Shown here: piece after piece, positions 1 to 13,635 of the stretch
How positions within the stretch are numbered: position 1 is the stretch's first letter
Layout of the letters: every line of letters starts with the position of its first letter
Source: Cubamyces lactineus
Lineage: Eukaryota > Basidiomycota > Agaricomycetes > Polyporales > Polyporaceae
Direction: 5' to 3'
Length of the DNA: 64,000 nucleotides
NCBI GenBank assembly: GCA_022376465.1
Contig: JACDTU010000032.1
Span: forward strand, 123,409-187,408
Program-made: the position numbers and the translations under genes
Notes under the pieces: generated by a model
Database searches by the model: none
What the model saw: the letters and a program-made list of their open reading frames with translations, nothing else
What the model was told of the DNA's origin: nothing

Positions 1-2144
1 GAGTTTGAATCTCGGGAGGTGGTACAAGGGTCTTGCTCCATGGAAGGAATGCTCAACGTCTATGTCACGAATATTTTCCAAATCATACACCCGCAAAGAG
101 GTCGCTTGGCGCTGTGACGTCCATTTGCCCCCTGCTGACAGGAAGACGTGATTCCTCGGTGACAACTAAGTGCCGCGTCCGTGTGCCGTGGCGAGCATCT
201 CTCGACTTACGATCACTAAACATAGTCTGACAGATGAGGTGGTACGCTTGTGCAGAAACAAAAGGAAGCCCTTCTTGGATGATTGAGGCGGGAAGTGGGA
301 CTGTCCATGACAGCCTCCAAACCCACCGGGCCCTCTTTCACCTCGTTGACCACCAATCGGATGGAGCCCAGGTCCGCATGTAGAAGCTTATTGCCTCCGT
401 CCCATCTAGCGGTCTATCTGTGGTGCGATGCTCACGCAGGCGTGCCCTGATGCGGTATATTGGCCTCTCGCTCAATCACCGCCTTTTGGGGGATATGTCA
501 GTTCGTGGTGGGAGGGGCGCATGGCCTGACGTTCATGAAACCTTGCAATACTCGCACATGCTTCCTCGCGCGCTCCGGTGTCGCGCATTCAGTCCGCACA
601 TGCGCCAAAAACCTTGTTTGTAGGCTGAACAGCTCAGAATGTTCTCCGTCCGTCTTCTTCAGGAGCGCGAATTGAGCGGGTTGGAGGCGCACGGGTATGA
701 TGCGTGCCAGAACATGTCATGGCGAGGGTCTACGTAAGTACCAGTGGCTGTGGAAATGCGTACGCGTGCCAATGCTCATTCATACCGCACTTTTCCTTGG
801 AAATCTTTTGTTCACTATAGGGCGGCTCGACGGTCCCGGGTGTCTTGACCGCGCTACACCATCTCGTCAATGCAGATGGACAATCAATGCTACCTCCCAT
901 ATTCTCCCTCTTTTTCCTGCGCCCCGCGCACCAGCGTGTGCGTTACTCAGGACCCTGTATCATGACATATTCACCAGCGACTCCTTTCCTATTGTCTGCT
1001 GCGACATTGCATCCCACCTGGGGAGGTCCGAACATCGCCTGGCGCCGCCGCCGGGCACGTCTATCTACCACAACAGCGTGGCACCCTTTCCGAGTGACCG
1101 TGCTTGCTATCACGGCGGCTGCGGAGAAATTTCTTACGTCTTTTGATATGGTGCCCTCCTATCCAGAGTACGGGGAGAGGAATACGGAATGGGCATCATC
1201 AATGGGAGGCTGAGCCTTTTTTGCTAACGCCTTCATCCGAGGTCCGCCTCCTCCCCTCAGGCTCCCTCATCAACCGCCTTGCTCGATCTTTTGTCAAGCC
1301 TCCAGCTCCTTGCTGCCGGAAAGGCTGCCGAGCGCGGGCCCAGACAAGCCCACGAGCCTGCCCTGTACCACCTTGCCTGCGCCGACCGACCCGGATTCGG
1401 CGTCAAGATATTGTATCTACCGCCAAGTCAGAAGCCCAGATCGGGACGGCTCAGCCTGTCGCCCGTAGCCCGCCTCGCAGCTGCGAGAAGCCTCGGGCCC
1501 TGCATGGTTCGAGCAGCAGAGTACTAGTCGACGACGAGCGCGGCGCCGGCTCTGCACGAGTGTGCCTGCCGACTTTGACGGCGAAGCTCTCGTCGTGCAC
1601 CTAGCCGAGTCGGGCGGCGACTGCGAGATTCAGAGGGTCTTGTGGTCGACGTCTGGTGCCGCATGTTGGAGGGGAGGGGAGGGACAAGTGTCAAGGAGTC
1701 GAGCGATCACTGGGTCGATCTGGGACAGCTGACAGCAGCGTTCTGGACGCTATCTGCGCGGGCGCGCCATTGGACGTGGGTTCTCTATACAGTGAGTGGG
1801 AATCTCTTTTACGTGCGACGCTGTGCGACGTTCCTCTCAGAACGAACGTCCGATGGCCCCGGTTCTTGCGGCGTCAGACGTTCTGCAGGGAGTTGGGAGT
1901 TGCTGTGCAGTGAGACTGGGTGCACAGCTTGAAGCTCGTACGTCATTATCCAGCTTTCCGTCTTCTCGCCTCTCTTGGAATGTGTTAAGGTTACGAAAGG
2001 CGTTTGGTTGTTTCCAGGATTCTCAGAACACGGAACTCGAGCTCTATTCTCCCACTCATGCAGCACAAGTCCTCCCATCTTGCATTAAACGGCTGCAGAA
2101 TGAACGCGTCAGGTCGTATTGGCTTGAGTCAATTACCTCCACGT
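1..2144. other. Left edge, no supported gene
   Basis: I see no gene I can defend in this 2.1 kb. Several overlapping open stretches occur, the longest about 166 codons near 1104-1604. They run in competing frames, are rich in Arg, Ser and Pro, and show no domain or coherent exon chain. A short acidic stretch around 1575-1640 (reading FDGEALVVHLAESGGD) looks protein-like but joins to nothing. A decayed gene or the end of a gene outside the window is possible. Confidence 0.4.
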
Positions 2145-2228
2145 GGCCTGGTGGTCTAGTAGTATGATTCCTTCTTAGGGCTTCGCAGCATTTGGAGGAG
2201 GTCCCGGGTTCAATTCCCGGCCAGGCCC
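2145..2228 (+). tRNA. tRNA-Pro(AGG) with 12-nt intron
   Basis: A complete nuclear tRNA. The 7-bp acceptor stem pairs GGCCTGG with CCAGGCC. The A box reads TGGTCTAGTAGTATGA and the B box GGTTCAATTCC. The anticodon stem is CCTTC/GGAGG and the anticodon AGG lies at 2177-2179. A 12-nt intron (2181-2192) follows the base 3' of the anticodon, the canonical place. Two further copies on the minus strand at 23.4 and 25.6 kb have the same mature sequence but different introns. It sits between an empty region and the 3' end of the F-box/RCC1 gene. Confidence 0.95.
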
Positions 2229-2545
2229 TTTTGGCCGCTCAAGGCTACACTTATCGAGACTCTAGCACGCTACACGCCATCTTCCATATTTTTGTCCGTT
2301 CGACCACATGTGAAGAGTTCTTGAATGGTGAATACAGTCCAGAAGACATCGACCATTGGTGCCGAGCGACACGACTGCAAAGCAGGACATTGATACTCCC
2401 ATTCCTCAATCGTTCTCATACCGTACGCTAGAACATACATGTATTGTACAGCGGTTCTCTTCCTCCCCGAACACATTCCTTCCATACCATGATGCACCAC
2501 ACGGTAACGGCAACCCTCTTCCTGCAGATCATATAGTATCTTCCA
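2229..2545. other. Spacer between tRNA-Pro and the F-box/RCC1 gene
   Basis: No gene seen. It probably holds the tRNA terminator and the 3' UTR of the minus-strand F-box/RCC1 gene. Confidence 0.5.
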
Positions 2546-4802
2546 TTAGTTGCCCCGGCCGCGGTTCATTCCACGCCCCGCGAAACCGATGCGGAACGGC
2601 GTGAAGCCCCGTCCGCGATCGTGCGGGAGGATATGCACCATCCCCGGCATCGGCGCAGGGTCGATCTCGGGCTCGTCCGGTGAAGGGGCATCGTCGGAAG
2701 GGAAGGCTCCGGGCATGTCTACGCCGTCCTCGTCCTCTCTGTCATCGTCGCGCTATGAAAACAAAGTCGCACTGAGTGAACAACTTCTCGCAAGCTATGA
2801 CGTGCTGTTGTGACACGTACGTCGACATCGATGACGAGCGCGCCGGTGTGCCAGCCAAGAGCCGCGGCGGCGAAACAGTATTTCTCGCGCTTCCGCCGCT
2901 CCCCGTGATCGAAGCGGACCGCGGTGGGTACCCGGACGTCCGGGGGCGGGCGCATGATTCCCCAGCGGTTGACAGAGGTCCGGAGCTGCTCGCTGTCGGC
3001 GAACCCACCAGGCTGCCCCGTAGGCACCTTCGTGGGGTCGCCGAGGCCGAGGGCACCCTTGGAGAACGCGCCCCAGGTGAGGAGCTCTCCCGTGCTGGTG
3101 AGCGCGCCGAAGTGGTAGTCGCCGACCACGACGGAGATGACGGCGCGGTTCTGCAGCTCGGGGATGACGGAGGGGAGGTAGGACTCGGGGGGATCTGAGT
3201 TAACTTTGCCCATGAGCACGGTCGAGCTGGAGCCGGTGGAGTAGGCGAAGAAGGTTTGGAACGACGCCGAGACCTTGTGAACCTATGTCAGTAGAGAACC
3301 CAGTGACGATAGTGTCGAGAATTACGTGAGTGATGTGCATTGTCTCCGGGGGATCTACTTGAGGGGGCGCGCCTTCGTCTGACGCTCTGTACACGGCATG
3401 CTCTCGGAGTTTTTCTAGGTCACTGAAGTATGGCAGCTGTGAAGTATGCGTTAAGCCTCAGGACTCGTGCCATGGCGTCATAGAAAATTCACATATTCCC
3501 ATCGGCCTTGCACATATGCCACTTCGTTCGCCAATCCATCGTAGCGCAAGACATGGCCCTTGTTTGTTAAGCCGATTGCACAGTTGTCCAGCGCAGCAAT
3601 CTTCACAAGCTTGGTATCCTCGTCGAGCTGCTCCTGTGAAAGGCCAGTCTTTCGCAGAACCGGAAGTGAATGCACCGGGACAGCCGGAAGCCTCACGGGG
3701 TCGGCTCCATGCATGACCCACCAGTGGCAGGGAATAACATTTGGGTTGTTGTCATCGGCTCGAGCCCTGACTGCGGCCTTTAGCTCGGGGTTCTCTATGT
3801 TATTGAGTTCTTCGTCTTTCTGGTTGATGATGGACTTCATCCTACCGCCGAACGGCCAATACGCAAGCACGTCTCCGGACTCGGTGAGGATAGCGGAGAA
3901 GCTCCACCCGCTCTCTACTTGGACAGGCATCGTCTCAGGAGAGGACTTATCGACGAGAGACGAGCTGAGGCGAAACGGTCGGCCCCACGAGGTGAAGGTC
4001 CAGACATGCGATTCGGCGTCAAAACCAGTCGTATGTAACCTCCCACAGCTGATACATGAGAGTCCTCGTCAGTAGTATAACAGCCGTTTCCGCGTAGATT
4101 TCACCTGAGACTGCGAAACTTGGTGGGTAGTTGGAGCTTCATGGGGTGATCAGCCCGCTGTCCTGCCTCCGCGAATCCATCGCTTCGCAACGCGAATGTC
4201 TCGCCATTCAGCACACCTGTTTAGGGTATGCCTTAGGCGCTTAGTGTCGGAGGAGCGGAGATGATCTCACCCCAAACGTATATGTCTCCGCGAGAGTCAA
4301 TGGCATGGAATGACCTGAATGGTTACGAGTTTGAGCAAGCGCGAGCCACATATGATGCATAGCGCGCATACATTCCGCCCGCGACCAAGCTGACAAGGTG
4401 GACGCCTGGAATATCTAGTCGAACGGGATACGGTACTCCGTCACGTACGGACGTCTTGGGTGGGTTGGCGAGCCCTAGTCGGTTGTGGCTCTTCTCGCTG
4501 ATCTATTGATCAGCCAATGTAACGAATATCTAAAGAGATTAATTGACGGACCCCCAGACGTATAGGTGCGGGTCACTGAGGCGTTTGTACAGAAACTTCC
4601 ATCCCGACCTACGCGCGGTGTCCGATCCAGAGAAGTTGAAGTCCTCTTGAATCCTCCTATGCCAATAGGCTTCGTCCTCTGACAAGCTGTTGAAGAATCG
4701 GTTCGTTTGCCCCAGATGCAAGATGTCCGAAACTGGAAGATACGGGAAGATACCATCCAAGAAGAGCTCAGCCGGAAGGTCCGTGATAGAAGCTAGTCCC
4801 AT
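2546..4802 (-). CDS. F-box protein with RCC1-type propeller (Saf1-like)
   Basis: Likely substrate receptor of an SCF ubiquitin ligase: an N-terminal F-box binds Skp1 and RCC1 repeats form a propeller that would bind the target. The first exon (4802 to about 4545) starts MGLASITDLPAELFLDGIFP, a clear F-box, and runs into the first propeller blade (LYVWGSVN). After an intron the next exon continues HNRLGLANPP, and another blade reads SFHAIDSRGDIYVWG. A late blade reads GDYHFGALTSTGELLTWGAF. The last intron (about 2760-2812, GTACGT...CATAG) joins ALVIDVD to an acidic stretch, and the protein ends in an Arg/Gly tail (GRGMNRGRGN). The architecture matches yeast Saf1. Start and stop are firm; middle exon borders are approximate. 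It is divergent from TOR across 346 bp. Confidence 0.8.
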
Positions 4803-5148
4803 ACTAGAGATACGATCGGTGTGTGTTGTTACAAGGTTAACTGAGAGGATATGGGGGCTTAAGAAATGCTCCTTGATGGTGTCTGGAGAGAAGAGAGTCC
4901 GCTAGCATGCGCAGTTCTTTGGGTTCATGATTGAATCGCAGTGGCGGTGGATGTCATGACGCAGTTGGGCCTTATCTGTCCTTTCGGGGTGGATCTAATC
5001 TAATCTCTGAAGCACGTGGGCCTAAACGCGTCCGCAGATGCGGTCTGGTGAGCCGGTGCTGCTATACGGAACTCGTCTCTCCTCAAGCCACCTACCTCCC
5101 TTGCCACTCCCTCCGTCTCGACACCGCCGGCCTGCGTGGTAGCCAGCT
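4803..5148. promoter_or_regulatory. Divergent promoter, F-box/RCC1 gene and TOR
   Basis: These 346 bp separate the start codons of two genes transcribed away from each other, so both core promoters should lie here. The last 60 bp before the TOR start are C/T-rich, as often seen in fungal leaders. I could not pick out a convincing TATA box. Confidence 0.5.
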
Positions 5149-8100
5149 ATGGCGTCCACCGCTCCCTCCTCTCAGGCCGATGTGTTGGACCAGCTCTTCC
5201 TGGGCTTGAGGAACAAAAGCCCAGATGTGCAAGCTCAGGCTGCTCTGGAATTGCAACGCTATGTATGTTCTCATTACGTCTAACTATCTCGTCCTAATTC
5301 TCTGTAGATATCCAACACCATACCTGAGCTACCCTCCGACTCGGCGGCCAAGCTATGGGACCAGATCATCAACAAAATCTTCGATCTTGTCCATAGCCAA
5401 ACAACGGCGGAGAAGCTAGGCGGTATCCTTGCCATTGGTATGCATTCCCGTGGTTTGATGTTGCTAGGTCTTACCTTCCATTAGACCACCTGCTCAGGGT
5501 GGAAGGGGAGATTGACTCTAAAGCTAATCTCTTCCGTTTCTACAACTATGTCAAGACCCTCCTTCCCGATCCCGACGTCAATGTGATGCTCGCGGCTTCC
5601 AAGACACTCGGCCAAATTGCTGAAATCAGCGGACCGGCATTCGGGGACTACTTCATGGACTACGAAGTCCAGTCTGCAATTGCACTGCTTCAGGCGGACA
5701 AGCAAGAGCCCGGGAGATACGCCGGCGTTCTCATCTTGAAGGAACTCGCGCGTAACAGCCCCACCTACTTCCATTCACACATTGGCCTCGTATTCGACAA
5801 GATTCTCGTTCCATTGCGGGATACCCGAGTCATCGTCCGAGAGAGCGCTGCAGAACTACTTGCAGCGTGCCTGGAGATCATTACCCAGCGTGAGCGTCAG
5901 GCCAGAAGCCCTTACCTCCTCAAGATTCTCCAAGATGCCCAAATGGGCCTCAAGATGTCCCAGCCCGAGATTATTCACGGCTCTCTCTTGACGTACCGCG
6001 AGCTCCTACTGCATGGCGGCATGGTACGCATGGTATTCCATTGTGTATCACACTCGACTCTCACGCTAGGTGATATAGTTCATGAAGGAGAACTTCCTGG
6101 ATGCAGCAGAGCAAATTCTATCATTCAAGACTCACCGCGACCAGTCGGTCAGGAAGATGGTTATCACCTTGATACCGACCCTCGCTGTCTACGATACATC
6201 GACGTTCTCTGAGCACTTCCTGCACAAATCCATGGCTCATCTTCTGACGCAGCTGGAGAAGCCTACCGAACGCAACGTAGCATTTATTGCAATTGGGCAT
6301 GTCGCAACTGCAGTAGGCAGCGACATGAAGCCGTTCCTGGATTCCATCATGACTCATATCAAGCAAGGGCTGCAAATGAGAGGGTACGCAGGGCGCCGAC
6401 GAGCTAAGCGTGTTCTACTAACTCAATAATCATTATAGGAAGAAGAATGCGCCGTCAGAAGAGCCAATGTTCCAATGTGTTGGTATGCTGGCCGCTGCAG
6501 TGGGCCCGAACCTGACAAAGCTGCTGCACGACCAACTGGATCTAATGTTCGCCTACGGGTTGAGTGAACCTCTCCGACAAGCCTTAGTAGCTATCGCAAC
6601 GCATATTCCTCCGTTGTTGAAGACCATCCAAGGTACGTACCCAACACTTAGACAGCCCAGGCTGCGACACTCATACTGAGACAGACCGGCTCCTGGACAC
6701 CTTATCGTACATCCTCAGCGGACAGCCTTATCGTCCACTAGGCGCTCCTCCATCATTACTGCGCGGTGACTCTGGCTCTGCGAAGAAGGATACCATTCCT
6801 GGAGAGGTGACAAACGTGCCGAAGACACCTGAGATGATCACTCTGGCGCTCACGACTCTCCACACATTCGACTTCAGTGGTAGGTCATCTATTCGGATCT
6901 TGAAGTATCGCAGCTGATGAATGTGCACAGGCCATGTGCTAAATGAGTTCGTTCACGACTGTGCCCTGCAGTATCTGGACTCGGATCATGCTGAAGTGCG
7001 GCGCGCGGCTGCTTTGACTTGTTGTCGCCTCTTCGTGCGCGACCCAATCTGCTACCAGGCCAGCAACCACTCGATTGAAATCATCAGCGATGTCATCGAC
7101 AAGCTCCTAACGGTTGCCATCGCAGACCCTGGTACGTAAACGTATGATGCATTTGCAACATCACAGTGCTGAGCATGTTACAGATGCCAGCATCAGGCAG
7201 ACCGTCTTGTCTTCGCTGCACGAACGCTTCGATAAGCATCTCGCGCAAGCTGAGAACGTGCGCTCGCTGTTCATCGCCGTGAACGATGAGGTTTTCGAGA
7301 ACCGGGTTACTGCCGTGTCCCTCATTGGTCGTCTGGCGATACACAACCCCGCCTACGTCATGCCATCGCTTCGGAAGACTCTCATCCAGCTCTTGACTGA
7401 GTTGGAGTATTCTACCGTAACGTGAGCCCTTCTGGGTATCCCTCCCTAATCCTGCGCTGACGCGTTTACCAGGCGAAACCGGGAGGAGTGCACGCGCCTC
7501 TTAACACTGCTGGTCAACGCGACGCAGCGTCTGATCAAGCCGTATTCGATCCCCATGCTGCGAGTGCTTCTACCCAAGGCGAACGACACAAACCCCACGG
7601 TCTCCGCCAACATCTTGATGTGCCTGGGCGAGCTCTCTTGCGTCGGAGGCGAAGATGTCTTGCCAAACGTGCCCGAACTTATGAAGGTCATCATCTCTAA
7701 GCTTGCCGACCCATCTTTGCAGAAGCGTGACGCTGCATTGCACACTCTCGGCCAGTTGTGCTCGAGCACGGGCTACGTCATCCAGCCACTCGTTGAACAT
7801 CCGCAGTTGCTGCAGATCCTCAGCAGGATCCTCAGGGCGGAGTCGAGCCAGGCGGTCCGGCGTGAGGTCATCAAGGTGCTGGGTATTCTGGGTGCCTTGG
7901 ACCCGTATAGGAGGAAGATCAAGCCTGAGGAGGAGGCCATGACCGAAGTCTCGTCTAGTCTCGTCAACTCAGCATCGAGGAACTTGATGGGTGCTTCTAC
8001 GGCGTCGGACGACTACTACCAGACAGTAGTGATCAATGCGCTGCTCAACATTTTGAAGGACCAGTCGTTGAGCAATCACCACCACAAAGTGATCGAGGCT

Positions 8101-11100
8101 ATCATGGCTATCTTCAAGACTCAGGGCTTGAAGTGTGTGACGTTCCTCCCCCAGGTGCGTTCGACTTCATTGGAAGTTGTTGTCGCCAAGACTGACTACC
8201 TCGTCCCAGATCATCCCCGCTTTCACGACCGTAGCTCGCACTTCGTCTACGCGTACCCAGGTCTTCCACCACTTGGAGCAACTCGCCATTCTGGTCGGCA
8301 TTATCAAGCAGCACGTGAGGAACCACACCACGGAGATCTTCAAGCTTGTTCAGGACCTCTGGGATAATGCTGGGCTGCAGCTGCCGCTTATGACCCTGGT
8401 TGAAGCGCTGGGCAAAGCCCTCGACGCCGAGTTCAAGCCCTTCATCCCGATGATCCTTCCTCCCATTCTGAAGGTATTTGAGGGTGAACTTAACGACGGT
8501 GCAAGCAACACGCAGATGAAGATCTTCGATGCGTTCTTGACGTTCGGCGCGAACATCGAGGAATATCTTCAGCTCGTCATTCCGCTTATTGTGAAGACGT
8601 TTGAGCGGCAGGATGCGTCGACGTTGCTGCGGAAAAAGGCGATTCACACTATAGAGGGTCTCACGAGGCGGGTGAACTTTTCCGATCATGCGTCGCGGAT
8701 CATACACCCGCTAGTGCGGGTGCTCAACCAGCCCAACAACGAGCTAAGGATGGCGGTCCTGGAGACGCTTTGTGCACTCATGGTTCAGCTGGGCTCTGAC
8801 TTTGCTATCTTCCATCCTACGATTCGCAAGGTACGCAACCAATGCATGCCCACGCGGGCTAGCACCTAATGATTGTATAGACTATCTCCCGGCATCGCAT
8901 CACCCACTCAAAGTATGAGAACCTCATCACCAAGCTCCTGAAGGGAGAGTCCCTGCCGCAAGAAACTTCGACCATGGACTTGTAAGCCTTTGAAATTGCG
9001 CTCCTGTGAATGTCTCTCATCTGGTGGCCCAGGGTCAGCGATGCGTCTAAGACCACGGATTATCAGGCTCCTGCGGAGGCGGCCAAGCTGACCGTCAACC
9101 AGCAGCACCTGAAGCAAGCGTGGGACGTTTCGCAGGTCACAACCAAGGAAGACTGGATGGAGTGGATCCAGAAGCTGTCTGTGGAGTTCATGCGTGAATC
9201 TCCCTCAAACGCGCTCCGTGCATGCATGAACCTCGTTGATGTCCATACACCCCTCGCGAAGGAACTGTTCAATGCTGCGTTCGTATCGTGCTGGGGAGAG
9301 TTGTACGACCAATACCAGGTGTGTTGTGTTGCTAGTCCTCGATGCGTTGAACCACGCTCAAGTGGAGGTGCTGTGATAGGAGGACCTCGTACGGTCTATC
9401 GAGTACGCGATCACCTCAAGCACGGCCCCCTCTGAGCTTGTTCACCGGCTGCTTAACCTCGCCGAGTTCATGGAGCACGAGGAGAAGCCCTTGCCCATCG
9501 AGAATCGCACGCTCGGCGAATATGCGATGAAATTCCACGCGTACGCGAAGGCATTGCACTACAAGGAGCTCGAGTTCTTCAGCGAGACATCGCCTACCAT
9601 CATTGAGTCTCTTATCAGCATCAACTCCAAGCTGCAACAGCAAGACGCCGCATGGGGCACGCTACTCATTGCACGGGAGCAGTACGACGTTAGCAAGCAC
9701 GAGGAGTGGTACGAGCGACTCGGCCGTTGGCAGGAAGCCCTCGAGACCTATGAGAAGCGGTACAAGGAGGATCCTGGGGCACCCGATATCGCTATCGGGC
9801 GCATGAAATGTTTGCATGCGCTCGGTGAATGGGACCAGCTAGCGAAGCAAGTCGAGGACAACTGGTCAACTGCGAACCTGGAGGACCGCCGCGAGATCGC
9901 GCCGATGGCTGCGGCCGCTGCGTGGGCGTTGAACGACTGGGAGTCCATGGAGGACTACATCTCGACCATGAAGCCCGATTCAGCTGACAGGCCGTTCTAC
10001 CGCGCCATCCTCGCGGTGCACCAGAACCAGTTCCCCAAGGCAATGACCCAGATCGCAAAGGCCCGCGACTTGCTTGACCCTGAGCTCACATCGCTCGTGG
10101 GCGAGAGCTACGGGCGGTCCTACAAGTGAGTGTATGCAAAGCCTCCCGAGAGTACGCCCTAACTAGTTGATTTCCAGCACTATGGTTCGCGCACAGATGT
10201 TGTCGGAGCTCGAGGAGATCGTCAACTACAAACAATACGCTGACCAGCCTGAGCGCCAAGCGGCGATGCGGAAGACCTGGATGAAGAGGCTGCAAGGTTG
10301 CCAGCCTGACGTGGAGGTCTGGCAACGCATCCTGCAAGTTCGCGCACTGGTGCTTTCGCCAGAAGACGACCCAGTGATGTGGATCAAGTTCGCCAATCTC
10401 TGCCGCAAGTCAGACCGGATGTTCCTTGCAGAGAAGACGATCGACTCGTTGCTGTGGCCAAACCGGGTACGTGGCGTGAGATTCCAACCTGTCTCATAAA
10501 GCTTAGGCTCACTTCGATATAGCACATGCATCCGCCGAGCTATCGTGCGCAACAGTACCTCAAGGCGCCGCCAATGGTCATTTATGCTCACCTCAAATGC
10601 AATTGGGCAAAGGGGGAGCGAGAAGAGACCCTTCACTACCTTCGCGACTTCTCCGCGAAGCTTGCCCGGGATATACAGGCGGGCACGAGCGGACGTGCCG
10701 TCGGGGAGCCCGCTGTGAATAGCAAGCTTGAGGAGCTATCGCGTCTTCTCGCCCGTTGCTACTTCAAGCTCGGCGAGTGGCAGTTCGCTCTTAAGGAGGA
10801 ATGGGACTCAGTAAGTGTATCTTCCGATTCAAGGTGCAGACTTTGGTTCACACTGGGCACAGCGAAATATCACGGACATCCTCCAGTCCTACTACCTTGC
10901 GACACACTACGACCCTTCGTGGTACAAGGCGTGGCATACGTGGGCGCTCGCCAACTTCGAAGTTGTCGGGTTCCTCGAGAATCAGCAGTACAACAAGATC
11001 GGCGAGGTTCCTGGACAGGAGCTCACTGCTCACATTGTGTCGTCGGTCACTGGTCCGTGCAGTTGTCCTCCGTCATAGGTCGCGTCGCTGACGAGCTGCA

Positions 11101-13635
11101 GGCTTCTTCCGTTCGATCTCGCTGAGAAACGAGAACGCATTGCAAGACACGCTGCGGTTGTTGACGCTATGGTTCAAGTATGGTGCTCACGACGATGTCA
11201 GCAACGCGATGAGCAGCGGCTTCACCGATGTCGACGTCGATACATGGCTCGAGGTCATTCCCCAGGTAGGAAGCATTCCTATCGCCAAAAATATGCGGCT
11301 TAGCCCCTGTAGATCATCGCTCGTATTCAAACGCCCAGCAACAACATCCGTCGTACGATCAACAACCTCCTCACGGACGTCGGCAAGCACCACCCACAAG
11401 CGCTTGTGTACCCACTTACGGTCGCCTCGAAGTCGTCTAGCGCGGTACGGAAGAAGGCTGCTCTGAATATCATGGACCGCATGAGGGAACACAGCCGCAT
11501 CATCGTCGAGCAGGTGCGTCTTACCCCTACTCATTCGTAGTCAAAAAGTAGTACCGCTGACGCGCATGGAGTGTAGGCTTTACTCGTCAGCCACGAATTG
11601 ATTCGCGTCGCGATCCTTTGGCACGAGTTGTGGCACGAGGGCCTCGAAGAGGCTTCGCGCCTCTACTTCACCGACCACAACCCCATGGGAATGATCCAGT
11701 TCTTGGAACCGCTGCACGACATGTTAGAAGCTGTAAGCTTTTGTCAGTTCGTCACCGCAAGACAACATTGCTCACCCTTTATTCTCTATGTAGGGACCGA
11801 AGACAGCTCGTGAGATATCGTTCGCGCAGGTGTTCGGTCGTGACCTCCATGAGGCCCGCGAAGCCTGCCGAAGGTACACAATATACGGTGAGAAGCGAGA
11901 CCTCGAGAAGGCTTGGGAAATATACTACGGGGTAAGCTTGTCGGTCGCTCGTGGAGGTCAGGCTTCCCACACTAACTCAAATGGACAGGTCTTCAAGAAG
12001 ATCGAGAAGCAACTGCCGCAATTGACCACGCTCGATTTGCAGTACGTCTCCCCTGAGCTGCTCAAGGCGAAGAATCTCGAGTTGGCAGTCCCTGGTAAGC
12101 CGACTCCATTTCGGAACACTGAAGGTTGTTATTTTAACTGCTTATCACACATGTAGGAACGTACCAAAGCGGGAAACCTGTGATCAAGATCTCCAGCTTC
12201 GCGTCCAAGTTAACGGTCATCTCGTCCAAGCAGCGGCCGCGTCGACTCTCGATGAAGGGAAGCGACGGCAACGACTATCAGTTCGTGCTCAAGGGACACG
12301 AGGACCTCCGGCAGGACGAGCGTGTCATGCAGCTCTTCAGTTTGGTTAACGGCCTGCTAGCAGTCGACACTGACTGTTTCAAGAGACGCTTGCACATCCA
12401 ACGCTTCCCCGTCATTCCCCTGGCACCCAACGCTGGTCTGCTTGGGTGGGTGAAGGATAGCGACACGCTACACGTCCTTGTTCGCGATTACCGCGAGTCA
12501 CGGAAGATCTTGCTCAACATCGAGTATCGATTGATGCTCCAGGTACGGACTATGCTCGAGTTAATCGACTCCAATTGACCTCGGATACGTATAGATGGCG
12601 CCAGACTACGAGAACCTGATCCTGCTGCAGAAGATCGAGGTCTTCGAGTACGCGCTCGAGAACACCACGGGTCAAGACTTGTACCGTGTCTTGTGGCTGA
12701 AGAGTATCAACTCGGAACACTGGCTCGAGCGGCGTGCCACCTACACCCGCTCCCTCGCTGTGAACAGCATGGTCGGCCACATTCTCGGTCTCGGCGACCG
12801 GCACCCGTCCAACCTCATGCTCGAGCGCCACACGGGCAAGGTGGTGCACATCGATTTCGGCGACTGCTTCGAGGTCGCCATGCACCGCGAGAAGTTCCCC
12901 GAGAAGATTCCGTTCCGATTGACGAGGATGCTGACGCACGCGATGGAAGTGAGCGGTATCGAGGGCAGCTTCCGGAACACGTGCGAGATCAGCATGAAGG
13001 TGCTCCGGGACAACAAGGAGTCCCTGATGGCGGTCCTTGAGGCGTTCGTGTACGACCCGTTGATCAACTGGCGGTTGATGCAGCCGGACGTAGACACTCG
13101 CCGGGGCGAGGGTAAGCTTATTTCTTGAAATGAACACAGCAAACAGGCCCACTGATTCGGTATCGGAATTCAGGTGATAGCAGCCGTCACGCCGATCTTG
13201 CTCGCGCAGCCGCGTACCCCACAGCACCCATCCGCAAACTGAAGGCGGACGAGAACGATATCCTGAACGGTGCGTGTTTACGTAGTACTGCGAAGATATG
13301 TCAACAAAAGAACTGATGGCTCCCTGCAGAGGCGCAAGAAGTGCGGAACGAGCGAGCACTGTTCGTGTACAGACGCGTACAGGATAAGCTCACGGGTACG
13401 TCATGATCTGCGCTCTTCTCTGCGTTCGTTTCAATCGCTAACGTCAATGAATGGCAGGCCGCGATTTCAATCCGGACGAAGTGTTGTCGGTGCCTGCCCA
13501 GGTAGACAAACTCATCATCCAGGCAACCTCCCTGGAGAACCTGTGCCAGTGCTTCTCTGGATGGTACGTCGTCTTGCACGCTCGACTGCGTTAGAATTGG
13601 CTGACACAAATGCACGCAGGTGTGCGTTCTGGTGA
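5149..13635 (+). CDS. TOR1: TOR kinase (target of rapamycin)
   Basis: Central Ser/Thr kinase of the TOR complexes, which couples nutrient supply to ribosome production, translation and autophagy. The start [20 protein letters not shown] at 5149 leads into HEAT repeats (to about 8.9 kb) and the FAT domain (about 9.0-11.5 kb). The FRB domain (11.58-11.99 kb) contains [18 protein letters not shown]. The kinase domain (about 12.16-13.1 kb) carries the catalytic loop [12 protein letters not shown] and the [11 protein letters not shown] metal-binding motif. The FATC tail ends in GWCAFW at 13635, made by splicing GGATG to GTGTGCGTTC across a short final intron. Many short introns interrupt the gene, and all domains are present in order with no visible frameshift. 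The Ser and Phe of EEASRLYF, which contact FKBP12-rapamycin in other TORs, are kept. Number of TOR paralogues elsewhere is unknown. Confidence 0.96.

Noticed and set aside
1..30. Possible tRNA 3' end at the window edge
   Set aside because: A T-loop-like TTTGAAT is present, but only a partial arm is visible and the implied acceptor stem is unusual. It cannot be supported without upstream sequence.
12550..13359. 269-codon minus-strand frame over the TOR kinase domain
   Set aside because: Antisense shadow of the highly conserved kinase exon; no independent features.
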